A DNA stretch of 64,000 nt from Pararhizobium capsulatum DSM 1112 (GCF_030814475.1 NZ_JAUSVF010000001.1:2439001-2503000); one strand, 5' to 3'. Positions 42,690 through 52,526 are shown, counted from the first letter of the stretch. Notes: generated by a model not told the origin, from the sequence alone. A program made the numbers and translations.

Positions 42690-42836
42690 GCTTACCCCAT
42701 GATGCTCAGGTCCGCCGCATCTCCTGGGTCGTGGGGTTTGTCGGCTGATCAACGACCAATGCGGTTCCTCGTGCCGCGGTCGCGATCAGCCGACGCCCAT
42801 TAAAAACGCCGCCCTGCAAGGGGTGGCGTTTTTTTG
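42690..42836 (+). ncRNA. Structured small RNA with three stem-loops (alpha-r9/Smr9C-like position)
   Basis: Three hairpins follow each other. The first is ACCCCA (42694-42699) with TGGGGT (42732-42737), extended by CAGG/CCTG. The second is GTCGGCTGATC (42740-42750) with GATCAGCCGAC (42784-42794), containing nested CGACC/GGTCG and GCGG/CCGC. The third is the terminator AAAAACGCC...GGCGTTTTTTT (42802-42835). There is no open reading frame. The alpha-r9 (Smr9C) sRNA family of Sinorhizobium lies, to my recollection, between pleD and rpmG, which is exactly this place. The 5' end is approximate. Confidence 0.75.
42802..42835 (+). terminator. Rho-independent terminator of the small RNA
   Basis: AAAAACGCCGCCCT-GCAAG-GGGTGGCGTTTTTTT forms a long stem with a seven-T run. 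It would end the small RNA on the plus strand. Confidence 0.9.
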
Positions 42837-43004
42837 TGCCCGTGCGGAGCCGGCATCTGTAAAGCTCTCCACTGGCGCATGCGGCAGAAAATAGAAAGTA
42901 TGTCGCGCAAAAGTGTGTGCGGTTTTGTGATAACGACATGCGCACAAACAAAGCGCCGAAGCGTGGGAAGCGAATCTGGAAGATCGCGACACGCTTTGGC
43001 CAAT

Positions 43005-43042
43005 AAAAAAGGCGCCTGTGGCTTCGCAGCCGGCGCCTTTTT
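43005..43042. terminator. Bidirectional terminator downstream of rpmG
   Basis: AAAAAGGCGCC and GGCGCCTTTTT form an 11-bp stem, with an inner GGCT-TCGC-AGCC stem-loop. It serves rpmG on the minus strand and can also stop plus-strand transcription. Confidence 0.88.
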
Positions 43043-43119
43043 GGTGCCGTGGTTCCGTCTCGCAGAACCACGTTGATTGCCGCAACGATCTGTTGGATCG
43101 CGTGCGGCGCATCAAGATC

Positions 43120-43287
43120 TTACTTGATCTTGGTTTCCTTGAATTCGACGTGCTTGCGAACGACCGGGTCGTACTTGGTCTTGCTCATCTTGTCGGTCTT
43201 CGTGCGGCTGTTCTTGGTGGTTACGTAGAAGAAACCGGTGTCGGCCGTCGACAGCAGCTTGATCTTGATTTTTGCAGCTTTCGCCAT
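43120..43287 (-). CDS. rpmG: 50S ribosomal protein L33
   Basis: This 55-aa ribosomal protein begins [26 protein letters not shown] and ends [12 protein letters not shown], typical of alphaproteobacterial L33. The zinc-binding cysteine pairs of some L33 forms are absent, so this is the zinc-independent type. The ATG at 43287 is preceded by AAAGGCAGGACGACC. It faces the small RNA and pleD and is separated from the MFS gene by about 90 bases. Confidence 0.97.
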   Translation of the reverse strand: MAKAAKIKIKLLSTADTGFFYVTTKNSRTKTDKMSKTKYDPVVRKHVEFKETKIK

Positions 43288-43378
43288 GGTCGTCCTGCCT
43301 TTTAAAAAAACAAAGCCGGGAAGGTCCGTTATGGGGCCCGGCAAACTTGGCGCGAAACTACAAATCGCGCCCGAAAAG

Positions 43379-44563
43379 TCAAGTCCGTTTTGGGTTTAAA
43401 ACGATTCTGACGATGGAGAGTATAACATAAAGCCCGAAGAAACCGGCGATTGCCCAGGCAAAACCGTGGTTTCCTGTGACATCCATCGCTGCTCCGATCG
43501 CTTGCGGGCCGGCGACGGTTCCCACGGCATAGGAGAAGATGAAGGCTGCATTGGCGGCTGCGAGGTCAGCGCCATGCAATCGCGAGCCTAGATGGCTCAG
43601 GCCCACGGTGTAGAGCCCTGATACGCAGCCACCCCAGAAGAGGAGGACGACCGCCATCAGAATCCAGCTTTCGCTCAGGATCGGCAGACAGAGGGCGCCT
43701 GCAAGACCGATGAGTGTAAGCAAGGCCAGAAGGTTTCGGCGGTCCTTGATATGATCCGAGAGCATGCCCAGCGGAATCTGGAAGATAAAATTGCCGATCC
43801 CCATCACCGTCAACAGCAGGGCTGCCTGCGATTCGGTGAAACCGGCACGTGTCCCATAGATCGGGAACAATGATAGGCCACCCGATTCGACGGCACCGAA
43901 GATAAACACCGCTGCTGTCGCTGTCGGAACAAGGAAGACGTAGCGCATGAAATGCAGCTCAGGCTTCTCATCGAGAGCCGGACTTTCGTCACGGGCGAGG
44001 TAGATGGGGATCGCGGCCAGGAGGATAACGCCGGCGCCAACTGCGAAGGGAAGAATGCCTTCGCTCCCCAGGATCGAAAACAACAGCGGACCGGTGGCAA
44101 AGCCGAGCGACAGAACTGTCCCGTATATACCCAGCACAAGCCCGCGACGGGACGGTGGTGCCGTTGCGTTGATCCAGAACTCGGAGAGCACGAACAGCAC
44201 GGTGATGGCGCCATGGAAAACGACACGCAGCGGAAACCACAGCCAGAAATTCGTGATGTAGTAGAAACCGAGTGCGCTCACGGACGCAAAGGCTACGGCC
44301 CACAGCATCGTGCTGGCAACGCCGAACCTGTGGGCAAGTTTCGTGGTGACAGGTGCTGCCGCCATCGAAGCCAAACCCGCCATGGCAGAGTTCAGGCCGA
44401 TCAGGGTCGGCGAAATACCCCGCTTTTCCATGATGATGCTGAGCAGCGGCAGACCAAGGCCGATAGCGATACCGACAGCCGTGATGGCCGCAATCGCTGC
44501 GATCAGCGAGGGCCAGTGGATTTCCTCAACCGGCGCTGACGTGCCGGACGGCGGCTGTGACAT
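43379..44563 (-). CDS. Major facilitator superfamily transporter
   Basis: The protein of about 394 aa has twelve predicted membrane segments and no long soluble domain. The N-terminal half shows [27 protein letters not shown], and the loop after helix 2 has KLAHRFG, resembling the MFS basic signature. [32 protein letters not shown] sits between helices 8 and 9. The substrate is unknown. I chose ATG 44563 because the frame further up overlaps the Nudix gene. Confidence 0.85.
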   Translation of the reverse strand: MSQPPSGTSAPVEEIHWPSLIAAIAAITAVGIAIGLGLPLLSIIMEKRGISPTLIGLNSAMAGLASMAAAPVTTKLAHRFGVASTMLWAVAFASVSALGFYYITNFWLWFPLRVVFHGAITVLFVLSEFWINATAPPSRRGLVLGIYGTVLSLGFATGPLLFSILGSEGILPFAVGAGVILLAAIPIYLARDESPALDEKPELHFMRYVFLVPTATAAVFIFGAVESGGLSLFPIYGTRAGFTESQAALLLTVMGIGNFIFQIPLGMLSDHIKDRRNLLALLTLIGLAGALCLPILSESWILMAVVLLFWGGCVSGLYTVGLSHLGSRLHGADLAAANAAFIFSYAVGTVAGPQAIGAAMDVTGNHGFAWAIAGFFGLYVILSIVRIVLNPKRT

Positions 44564-44576
44564 GCAGGCGGTATCC

Positions 44577-45284
44577 TTAGAAAAGGTCGCGAACAAATTG
44601 TCCGCGTCGGGTATGGAAGAATGGCACCGGTCGATCGAAGGCAAGCGAGGTGTCCGCTTCGAGCGCCGATCTCAGCTCGCCCAGGATGATCTCGGTGATA
44701 TCGGGTACCTGCACCACTGAAACGTCATCGACATCGATCCAGCGCAAATCCTCAAGCTCCTGACTGTCGCGGACGGCGGCGGGATCGATCTCCGCTTCAT
44801 CCGCAAACAGGGCGAAGAAGTGGGTATCGAACCGTCGCGCCAATCCTGGCGGTGTAATGGCCCGGGCGATATAGCGCAAGTTTGTGAGATCGGGAAGAAA
44901 GGCGAGGGGGCAATGGCTGGCTTCCACCGGCTTGCCCACGGCCACGTGGGCCTCTTCATGCAATTCTCGCAGCGCGGCCATCGCAATGGCCCGCAGGCGC
45001 GCAGGCGAACTCTGTCCTCCTGTCGCGGTCATCAGACGCTGCTGCACGGCGGAATGCAGTTCTCCCGCCCAGGGAAGCCGGTGGTCGCCGGGGTCTCGAC
45101 GTCCGCCCGGAAAGACATGAAGATCGGGCATGAACACATGCGCATTGCTGCGCTTGCCCATCAGCACGCGTATCGGGCCTTGAGAGCGGTCCAGAAGCAT
45201 CAGTGAAGCTGCTGCACGCGGTCTCAGCGCACGCGGCCGCGTGGCACCCGGCTCTGTTTGACCTGGCACGGCGGCCTTCGTCAC
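44577..45284 (-). CDS. Nudix hydrolase with a split Nudix box
   Basis: The 235-aa protein carries VFPGGRRDPGDH followed, after some 35 residues, by MAALRELHEEAHVAVG. This is a Nudix box whose GG-start and REUxEE helix are separated by an insertion, as in the RNA-decapping/coenzyme-A-type Nudix subgroup. These enzymes cleave nucleoside diphosphate-linked compounds; the substrate is not known. The start overlaps the upstream DUF983 gene by four bases. Confidence 0.85.
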   Translation of the reverse strand: MTKAAVPGQTEPGATRPRALRPRAAASLMLLDRSQGPIRVLMGKRSNAHVFMPDLHVFPGGRRDPGDHRLPWAGELHSAVQQRLMTATGGQSSPARLRAIAMAALRELHEEAHVAVGKPVEASHCPLAFLPDLTNLRYIARAITPPGLARRFDTHFFALFADEAEIDPAAVRDSQELEDLRWIDVDDVSVVQVPDITEIILGELRSALEADTSLAFDRPVPFFHTRRGQFVRDLF

Positions 45285-45745
45285 GCAGAGGTATCCCGCG
45301 CAGCAGGAAGAACATCTTCCGGGCTATCGTCGTGGTCGCCGAAACCATGCATGCGCAACGCCCATTGCAGGCCGATCACCCCGCCCTTGACGGGCTGCAG
45401 CAGCGCCAGAGATCCTGCGATGGTAATCGGGACCCAGATTGCCAGATGCGCCCAGTTCGAGAGCGTCAGCATCATCTCTGTCGCCATGAAGCCGCCGAGA
45501 ACAAGATGACCCATGATCGTCACGACTATATAGGGTGGAAAATCGTCGGCGCGATGGTGATCGAGCCGTTCGCCGCAGGCAGAGCAGTTATCGACAGCCT
45601 TCAGGAATTTGCCGAACAACTTGCCGCTGCCGCAGGCGGGGCAGGTGTTGAAAATACCGCGCCTGATCGCGCGGCCGACAGGACGCTCAACCTCTTGGCT
45701 CTGCTCGAAACGAACTGTCTCTTGGGTGTTGCCAGTTGCCTGCAT
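45281..45745 (-). CDS. DUF983 family membrane protein with zinc-ribbon N-terminus
   Basis: The 154-aa protein has CPACGSGKLF and CSACGERLDHHRADDFPPY, a rubredoxin-like four-cysteine cluster. Two hydrophobic segments follow (YIVVTIMGHLVLGGFMATEMML and LAIWVPITIAGSLALLQPVKG). The family is conserved in alphaproteobacteria with unknown function. It lies between rnr and the Nudix gene and overlaps the latter. Confidence 0.88.
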   Translation of the reverse strand: MQATGNTQETVRFEQSQEVERPVGRAIRRGIFNTCPACGSGKLFGKFLKAVDNCSACGERLDHHRADDFPPYIVVTIMGHLVLGGFMATEMMLTLSNWAHLAIWVPITIAGSLALLQPVKGGVIGLQWALRMHGFGDHDDSPEDVLPAARDTSA

Positions 45746-45825
45746 CGGTCAATCCTTTACGTTGGACGCAGCCTATGGTGCCCTTGCGCGCTTTGAACGA
45801 CGCCGACGCCAAAGGCTCCATCCGT

Positions 45826-48201
45826 CTATCGTTTGCCGCGCACAGGTCGCGTTCCCGGTTGCTTGCGAGCACCTGCCCGGTCCCGGCGCCCCGATTTGTG
45901 GAACGAGCGCGTTGCCGTCGGCATCTTTCGCCCTTCGCTAACCATTTCGAAACGCAAGGCCCCGGCAAGCGGAACCGCTTCCACCAGCTTCACTCTTACA
46001 TCATCACCAAGACGATAGCCGAGCCCGGTTTTTTCACCCGAAAGGGCCTGATGCGCCTCGTCATAGATGAAATAGTCGCGCCCGAGCGTAGATATAGGCA
46101 CGAAACCATCGGCACCATAGGTTGGTAGGGTGACAAAAAGTCCCGCCTTCGTCACGCCGGAGACACGCCCATCGAATTCCTCATTGACCCGGCCGCTGAG
46201 ATGATGGGCGATTAGCCGATCGACCGTATCGCGCTCGGCGGCCATTGCCCGGCGTTCGAAGGTCGAAATTTCAGCGGCGATATCGTTCATCACGCCTTCT
46301 TCGGCTGGCGTCAGGCCGCCGTCACCAAGTTTCAGCGAAGACACCAAGGCGCGATGCACTATCAGGTCGGCATAACGACGGATTGGTGAGGTGAAGTGAG
46401 CGTACTTCATCAGGTTCAGGCCGAAATGCCCGATGTTTTCCGGGCTGTAAACGGCCTGGCTCTGCGAGCGCAGCACCATCTCGTTGACCATCGTCGCGAA
46501 CGGCTTGCCCTCTGCCTTCGACAGGATACCGTTGAAATGATTGGAGCGGATGCTGCCGCCCTTGACCAGGGAAAGATCGAGTGTGACCAGGAATTCGCGG
46601 AGCGTTTCCTGCTTGGCGAGAGACGGTGCGTCATGCACCCGGTAGATCAGTGACTGGCGCTTGAGTTCAAGCGTTTCAGCGGCCGCAACGTTCGCCTGGA
46701 TCATCATCTCCTCGATAAGCTTGTGGGCATCGAGGCGGTCGGGAACGAACACGCGGTCAACCGTGCCGTCCGCATTCAGAATGATCTTGCGTTCCGGCAT
46801 GTTGAGTTCGAGCGGTTGGCGCCGGTCGCGTCCACGCGTAAGGACGGCATAGGCGTTCCAGAGCGGCTTCAGGACGGGCTCGAGCAGCGGCCCCGTCTTG
46901 TCGTCCGGATTGCCGTCGATCGCAGCCTGGGCTTGGCTGTAGGAGAGTTTGGCGGCACTGCGCATCATGATACGATGGAAGGTGTGGCCAGCCTTGCGGC
47001 CTTCCTTCGAGAAACGCATGCGCACGGCAAGCGCCGGGCGGTCGACATTCTCCTTGAGTGAGCAAAGTTCGTTGGAGATGCGCTCCGGCAGCATAGGTAC
47101 GACCCGGTCCGGGAAATAAACCGAGTTACCGCGCTTGAGCGCCTCCTGGTCGAGTGCCGATTTCGGTCGCACATACCACGACACATCAGCGATCGCGACG
47201 GTGACGATCACGCCATCCGGGTTGTCCGGTGACGGGTCCGGCTCAGCATGCACGGCGTCGTCATGGTCCTTGGCGTCGGCAGGGTCGATGGTGATCAGCG
47301 GCAGACTGCGCCAATCTTCGCGATGGTCCATTGTTGCCGGGCCGGCGGCGTCGGCTTCGCGGATCACGCTTTCGGGGAAGATGTAGGGAATGCCGTGGGC
47401 GTGAATCGCGATCATCGAGATCGCCTTCTCGCTGGCAACCGAACCGACGACGGCTTTCACGCGCGCCCGCGGCAAGCCGAAGCGACCGATACGCGCGACT
47501 TCGACCTCGACCAGATCGCCATCCTTGGCATCGGCCAATCCGTCCGTCTCGACCTGCAGCTCCTCGCCACGCTTGTCGATCGGCATGATCCGCGCGACAC
47601 CATCCGGCAGGAGACGAACAACACCCATGGCGGCATTGTTGTTGCGGCGCCTGTCGAGAACCTTGATTATACGCGCGGTATAGGCCGGCCCGCCGCGATC
47701 CTTGGCCGGGAATATCTTGGCCAATACCCGATCGCCGAGCCCGCCGACAGGCATCTTGCCCTTGGCCTTGCTGACGGTCGACTGGCGGATCGAGACGGCG
47801 GGCGCAACACCGGCATCTTCCGGCCATTCGGCCGGCCGGCCGATCAGTTCGCCGTCCTTATCACGGGTGGTGATATCAAGAACCGTAACGGGCGGCAGAG
47901 CGCCGGGGCGCACCAGCGAGTTGCGCTTCTTCTCGACATATCCATCCTGCTCAAGCTCGCGCAGTAGGGCCTTCAGTTCTATACGGTGCTCACCTTTCAG
48001 CCCGAAGGCCTTTGCGATTTCCCGCTTGGAAGCCCGATCCGGATTTTCGGCGATGAAGTTCATCAGCACATCACGCGGCGGAACCGCGCCATGGATGATG
48101 GCAGCGGTGTCTTTCGGTGCGGTGGACAGCTTGGCGGCACGGCCGAGCCGAACCGTCGATTTGACCGGTCGTTCGGTTCGATCGCGTGGTGGTCGTGTCA
48201 C
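45826..48201 (-). CDS. rnr: Ribonuclease R
   Basis: RNase R is a processive 3'-5' exoribonuclease that degrades structured RNA and takes part in RNA quality control. The 791-aa protein has an N-terminal winged-helix region and cold-shock-like OB domains. The RNB catalytic domain follows, with DPADAKDHDDAVHAE (metal-binding aspartates) and YAHFTSPIRRYADLIVHR. An S1 domain (EEFDGRVSGVTKAGLFVTLP) and a basic tail complete it. It starts two bases after topA, with which it must be co-transcribed. Confidence 0.95.
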   Translation of the reverse strand: MTRPPRDRTERPVKSTVRLGRAAKLSTAPKDTAAIIHGAVPPRDVLMNFIAENPDRASKREIAKAFGLKGEHRIELKALLRELEQDGYVEKKRNSLVRPGALPPVTVLDITTRDKDGELIGRPAEWPEDAGVAPAVSIRQSTVSKAKGKMPVGGLGDRVLAKIFPAKDRGGPAYTARIIKVLDRRRNNNAAMGVVRLLPDGVARIMPIDKRGEELQVETDGLADAKDGDLVEVEVARIGRFGLPRARVKAVVGSVASEKAISMIAIHAHGIPYIFPESVIREADAAGPATMDHREDWRSLPLITIDPADAKDHDDAVHAEPDPSPDNPDGVIVTVAIADVSWYVRPKSALDQEALKRGNSVYFPDRVVPMLPERISNELCSLKENVDRPALAVRMRFSKEGRKAGHTFHRIMMRSAAKLSYSQAQAAIDGNPDDKTGPLLEPVLKPLWNAYAVLTRGRDRRQPLELNMPERKIILNADGTVDRVFVPDRLDAHKLIEEMMIQANVAAAETLELKRQSLIYRVHDAPSLAKQETLREFLVTLDLSLVKGGSIRSNHFNGILSKAEGKPFATMVNEMVLRSQSQAVYSPENIGHFGLNLMKYAHFTSPIRRYADLIVHRALVSSLKLGDGGLTPAEEGVMNDIAAEISTFERRAMAAERDTVDRLIAHHLSGRVNEEFDGRVSGVTKAGLFVTLPTYGADGFVPISTLGRDYFIYDEAHQALSGEKTGLGYRLGDDVRVKLVEAVPLAGALRFEMVSEGRKMPTATRSFHKSGRRDRAGARKQPGTRPVRGKR

Positions 48202-48203
48202 AA

Positions 48204-50888
48204 TCAGCCCTTCTTGGCCTTTGCCGCTGTTTTCGTCTTGGCCGTGGCAGCTATTGCCTTGGGCTTGGCGGCCGCCTTGGCTTTTTCCGGCTTGTCCGTC
48301 TTTGCTGCGGCCGTCTTGGTGGCCTTCGGCTTGGCTGCAGCCTTGGCCTTGGGTGCCTTTGCTCCACTCTTTTCAGCGCGTTCGGCAAGAAGCGGAATGG
48401 CTTCTTCCAGCGTCACTGACAGGGGCTCCTTGCCCTTTGGCAATGTGGCGTTGATCTTGCCCCAGTTGACGTAGGGACCGTAGCGTCCATCGCGAACAGT
48501 GACTGCGCCGCCCTGCGGATGATCACCCAATTCCTTGAGTGCTGCCTGGGCTGCACCACGGCCAGCGCCTGCTTTGGACTGCTTGTCGGCCAGCACGGAG
48601 ACCGCGCGGTTCAGGCCGATCGAGAACACATCCTCGATGCTTTCCAGATTGGCGTACTTCCCATCGCTGAGAATGAACGGTCCATAACGTCCAAGGCCGG
48701 AAGAGATCATCTTGCCGGTTTCAGGATGCGCGCCGATATCGCGTGGCAACGAAAGCAGCGCAACCGCCTTCTCATGATCGATCGTAGCCGGCGTCCAGCC
48801 CTTCGGCAGGCTGGAGCGCTTGGCTTCCTTGCCGTCGCCGCGCTGCACGTAAGGCCCGAAACGGCCGCTGCGCAGAGTGATTTCCTCGCCGGTATGCGGG
48901 TCCTTGCCAAGTGCCTGCGGTTCGTTGACCGCAGACGCCTCGTCGCCGTTGCTCTCAGACGACAGCTGGCGGGTGAAGTTGCATTCCGGATAATTGGAGC
49001 AGCCGACAAAGGCTCCGTACTTGCCAAGCTTCAGCGACAGCTTGCCTGTGCCGCAGACCTGGCAGATACGTGGATCACTGCCGTCTTCGCGCTTCGGGAA
49101 AACCAGCGGCGCCAGCTCTTCGTTGAGCGCGTCGAGAACGTTGGTAACCCGCAGTTCCTTGGTGTCTTCGATCTGCGCGAAGAAGTCTTTCCAGAAGTCC
49201 CGCAGAACGTCCTTCCAGTTGAGTTCGCCGGCGGAAATCTGGTCGAGTTTCTCCTCAAGCGACGCCGTGAAATCGTATTCGACGTAGCGCGAGAAGAAGC
49301 TTTCGAGGAAGGCAGTCACAAGACGACCCTTGGCCTCCGGGATCAGCTTGCGCTTGTCGATGATAACATATTCGCGGTCACGTAGCGTCGCGAGCGTTGC
49401 GGCATAGGTGGAAGGACGGCCGATGCCGAGCTCTTCCATCTTCTTGATCAGGCTTGCTTCCGAATAACGCGGCGGCGGTTCGGTGAAATGCTGGCTGGCA
49501 TTGATCTTTTCCTTGGCCAGCTTTTCGCGAGCATTGATTTCGGGCAGGCGACCTTCGTCGTCCCCGTCGTCACTCTGCTCCCCGTCTTCCTTTTGGTCGG
49601 TATAGGCGGCAATGAAGCCGTCGAACCGGATAACGGAGCCAACCGCACGCAGGCCCGCTTGTGCCCCGCCGTTGTCAGCCAGAATTTCGACGGTCGTGCG
49701 CTCAATCTCGGCCGAGGCCATCTGGCTCGCGATGCCGCGCTTCCAGACCAGGTCGTAGAGGCGCAACTGGTCCGCATCCAGAACCCGCTTCAGCTGGTCC
49801 GGGGTGCGGTTGAAGTCGGTTGGGCGGATCGCCTCGTGCGCTTCTTGTGCGTTCTTTGCCTTGGTTGAATAAAGACGCGCCTTTTCCGGTACATAGCGTG
49901 CGCCAAACTGGCTGCCGATCGACTCGCGGGCAGCGTCAATCGCCTCAGCTGCCATCTGGACGCCGTCGGTACGCATATAGGTGATCAGGCCAACGGTTTC
50001 GCCGCCGAGATCAATACCTTCGTAAAGCTTCTGCGCGACCTGCATGGTGCGCGACGCAGAAAACCCAAGCTTGGAGGAGGCGGCCTGCTGCAGCGTCGAG
50101 GTCGTGAACGGCGGCGAGGGGTTGCGCTTGACGGGCTTGGCTTCGACGCTGTCGACGACATAGCTTGCGCCTTCGAGCAACGACTTGAGCCGGCCTGCGT
50201 CTTCGCCATTGCCCACAGAGCGCGGTTGCAGACGCTTTCCATCTGCCGATACAAGCCGCGCCTCGAACTCATCTCCACGCGGCGTCTTCAGGAGCGCCGA
50301 GATGTTCCAGTATTCTTCGGAAACAAAGCGTTCGATTTCGCCTTCCCGATCGCAGACGAGACGCAACGCAACGGACTGGACCCGGCCCGCCGAACGCGCG
50401 CCCGGCAGTTTGCGCCACAGAACAGGTGAGAGGTTGAAGCCGACGAGATAGTCGAGTGCGCGGCGGGCGAGATAGGCGTCCACCAGCGGAATATCGATAT
50501 CGCGCGGATTGGCCATCGCGTCGAGCACGGCCTTTTTGGTAATCGCGTTGAAAACGACGCGTTGCACCGGCTTGTCGCCGATCAGCTTCTTCTTTCTCAG
50601 AAGATCGAGCACATGCCACGAAATCGCTTCTCCTTCGCGATCCGGGTCGGTCGCGAGGATCAGGCCGTCAGAGGCCTTAAGGGCTGCGCCGATGTCGTTT
50701 ACCCGTTTCGCCGAAGCACTGTCGACTTCCCACAGCATGGCGAAGTCATCGTCGGGCAAGACGGAACCATCCTTTGCGGGGAGGTCGCGCACATGGCCGA
50801 AGGACGCCAGAACCTTATATCCAGGACCCAGATACTTGTTGATGGTCTTTGCCTTGGCGGGCGATTCGACGACGACGACATTGGTCAT
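48204..50888 (-). CDS. topA: DNA topoisomerase I
   Basis: TopA relaxes negative supercoils. The 894-aa protein starts with the TOPRIM domain (VVVESPAKAKTINKYLGPGYKV, ATDPDREGEAISWH). The active-site region TVGLITYMRTDG holds the catalytic Tyr. Zinc-finger (CQVCGTGKLSLKLGKYGAFVGCSNYPEC) and topoisomerase C-terminal repeats follow, and the protein ends in a long Lys/Ala tail (AAAKPKATKTAAAKTDKPEK onward), common in alphaproteobacterial TopA. The length is normal. Confidence 0.97.
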   Translation of the reverse strand: MTNVVVVESPAKAKTINKYLGPGYKVLASFGHVRDLPAKDGSVLPDDDFAMLWEVDSASAKRVNDIGAALKASDGLILATDPDREGEAISWHVLDLLRKKKLIGDKPVQRVVFNAITKKAVLDAMANPRDIDIPLVDAYLARRALDYLVGFNLSPVLWRKLPGARSAGRVQSVALRLVCDREGEIERFVSEEYWNISALLKTPRGDEFEARLVSADGKRLQPRSVGNGEDAGRLKSLLEGASYVVDSVEAKPVKRNPSPPFTTSTLQQAASSKLGFSASRTMQVAQKLYEGIDLGGETVGLITYMRTDGVQMAAEAIDAARESIGSQFGARYVPEKARLYSTKAKNAQEAHEAIRPTDFNRTPDQLKRVLDADQLRLYDLVWKRGIASQMASAEIERTTVEILADNGGAQAGLRAVGSVIRFDGFIAAYTDQKEDGEQSDDGDDEGRLPEINAREKLAKEKINASQHFTEPPPRYSEASLIKKMEELGIGRPSTYAATLATLRDREYVIIDKRKLIPEAKGRLVTAFLESFFSRYVEYDFTASLEEKLDQISAGELNWKDVLRDFWKDFFAQIEDTKELRVTNVLDALNEELAPLVFPKREDGSDPRICQVCGTGKLSLKLGKYGAFVGCSNYPECNFTRQLSSESNGDEASAVNEPQALGKDPHTGEEITLRSGRFGPYVQRGDGKEAKRSSLPKGWTPATIDHEKAVALLSLPRDIGAHPETGKMISSGLGRYGPFILSDGKYANLESIEDVFSIGLNRAVSVLADKQSKAGAGRGAAQAALKELGDHPQGGAVTVRDGRYGPYVNWGKINATLPKGKEPLSVTLEEAIPLLAERAEKSGAKAPKAKAAAKPKATKTAAAKTDKPEKAKAAAKPKAIAATAKTKTAAKAKKG

Positions 50889-51188
50889 ATTCTTAGAGCA
50901 ACCGTTTGTATGCGCGCTGCAGCGGGATTGCGCGCCTTGAAATATAGCAGCCCCGACATGGACAGGGATTCGTCCGGGGTCAAGTGCCGGAGGTGAAATT
51001 AGCGAAACACAACGATATGCAACCTATACGCTATTACGTTAATATTGCAATTATAGATATTTGAGATATCGTTCTCGAAGTGTAACGAGTCAGGAATAAA
51101 TTGGCTAGGATAGAGGCGTCTCAGGACCAGGTCCTAGTCGCCGATCAAGCTGCTGGTCCTTGACCACTGGAGAAAGAGTACGTCAGGC
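50889..51188. other. Intergenic region upstream of topA and the small plus-strand gene
   Basis: No gene is seen. The middle is AT-rich (about 51000-51080, including TTAATATTGCAATTATAGATATT) and should hold the divergent promoters of topA (minus) and the 84-aa gene (plus). Confidence 0.5.
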
Positions 51189-51443
51189 ATGGCGACGGCG
51201 TTCCCATCAGAAAAGGGCAGAAGCCCGCAAGATCAATCGGCAGATATCATCGGCTACGTGCGTCACATGTTGGGGGAGCTGCGCACTATGGCGGCCAGCC
51301 AGCGCGAAGAGCTTCTGGTTTATCTCATCGAGATGGCGGCCGTGGAAGCAGGCGACATCGTTTCACGCAACACGTCATCATACAGAGAGGTCAATGGAAA
51401 CAAGGCCGCCGGAATGGCGGTGAAGGCGACCGGCAAGATCTAG
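51189..51443 (+). CDS. Conserved-looking small hypothetical protein (84 aa)
   Basis: I do not recognize a named family. The protein has a helical centre, DIIGYVRHMLGELRTMAASQREELLVYLIEMAAVEAGD, and no membrane segment. The alternation of acidic and hydrophobic residues looks like a true protein. The ATG at 51189 follows GTCAGGC. Its 3' end overlaps the end of the convergent dprA gene by 66 bases. Confidence 0.6.
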   Translation: MATAFPSEKGRSPQDQSADIIGYVRHMLGELRTMAASQREELLVYLIEMAAVEAGDIVSRNTSSYREVNGNKAAGMAVKATGKI

Positions 51444-52526
51444 TTCCAGCAAAACCAGATAAACCATCGCGGCCGGCATGCCGGTATGGCGGATGATGTC
51501 ATCGACCTCGACGGGTGTCGGACCGAGGGAATCGACGATAAGGCAGCGGTCGTTCTCGTTCGGCGGCATCATGTCCGCGGCAGTGGGCGATTCGGGTTCG
51601 TCGACTTGCTTCGGTGTGAAGAGATCCAAGCGGCTGATGGGGGCGAGAGCCTCCAATATGTCGCCAGCCTCCGTCGTAAGCGTGGCGCCCTCTTTTATTA
51701 GATAATTGGTACCATAGCAGCGCGGATCGAGCGGCGACCCCGGGACGGCAAAGACGATCCGACCGAAGTCGGCCGCATAGCGTGCCGTGATCAGGGAGCC
51801 TGAGCGCTGGGCCGCTTCGACGACGAGCAAGCCGAGCGCCACACCCGCGATGAGCCGGTTTCTGCGCGGAAAGTCCCGTGCCCGTGGCTCCCAACCAAAC
51901 GGCATTTCGGTAATGGCAAGGCCGTTGCCGCCGGTTATTTCCTCCAGAAGCTTGATGTTTTCTGGCGGATAGGGGCGGTCCAGTCCCCCAGCGAGAACGG
52001 CGATTGTGCCCGTTTCGAGGCTGGCGCGATGGGCAGCAGTGTCGATGCCGCGCGCCAGACCCGAGATGATCGCATATCCAGCCTTGCCAACATCCCTTGC
52101 CATCATGGCGGCAAACTTGGTGCCGCAGATCGAAGCGTTGCGCGAACCGACAATACCGAGCGCAGGGAGGGTTCCTGTTTGTGGGCGGCCTTTTGCGGCG
52201 ATCAGCGGTGGAGCGCCGTCGATCTGTCGTAAAGCCGGGGGATAGTCGGGTTCGCCGATGCCGATGAAGCATGCGCCCAATCGTGCTGCTGCCTGCAATT
52301 CCCGCTCCGCTTCGGCGACAGTCGCCACGCGGATCGCGCGCGCCGATCCACCTCGTCGTGAAAGTTCAGGTAGCATCTCCAGAGCCGCTTCGGCGGATCC
52401 GAAATGATTGATCAATCCACGAAAGGTTGCAGGTCCCACATTGTCGCTGCGGATCAGGCGCAACCATGCCAGTCTCTGTCTTTCCGTCAGCGCAATTCCT
52501 GTTTGTCCTGCGCCAACATCTGACAT
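51378..52526 (-). CDS. dprA: DNA processing protein DprA/Smf
   Basis: DprA binds incoming single-stranded DNA and loads RecA during transformation. The 382-aa protein has an N-terminal SAM/HhH-like part (NVGPATFRGLINHFGS). The Rossmann core follows, with LGIVGSRNASICGTKFA, SGLARGIDTAAHRASLE and AVPGSPLDPRCYGTNYLIKEGA, then a C-terminal winged helix. The start ATG 52526 lies seven bases after plsY; the frame further upstream overlaps plsY. Confidence 0.94.
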   Translation of the reverse strand: MSDVGAGQTGIALTERQRLAWLRLIRSDNVGPATFRGLINHFGSAEAALEMLPELSRRGGSARAIRVATVAEAERELQAAARLGACFIGIGEPDYPPALRQIDGAPPLIAAKGRPQTGTLPALGIVGSRNASICGTKFAAMMARDVGKAGYAIISGLARGIDTAAHRASLETGTIAVLAGGLDRPYPPENIKLLEEITGGNGLAITEMPFGWEPRARDFPRRNRLIAGVALGLLVVEAAQRSGSLITARYAADFGRIVFAVPGSPLDPRCYGTNYLIKEGATLTTEAGDILEALAPISRLDLFTPKQVDEPESPTAADMMPPNENDRCLIVDSLGPTPVEVDDIIRHTGMPAAMVYLVLLELDLAGRLHRHSGGLVSIDLSV

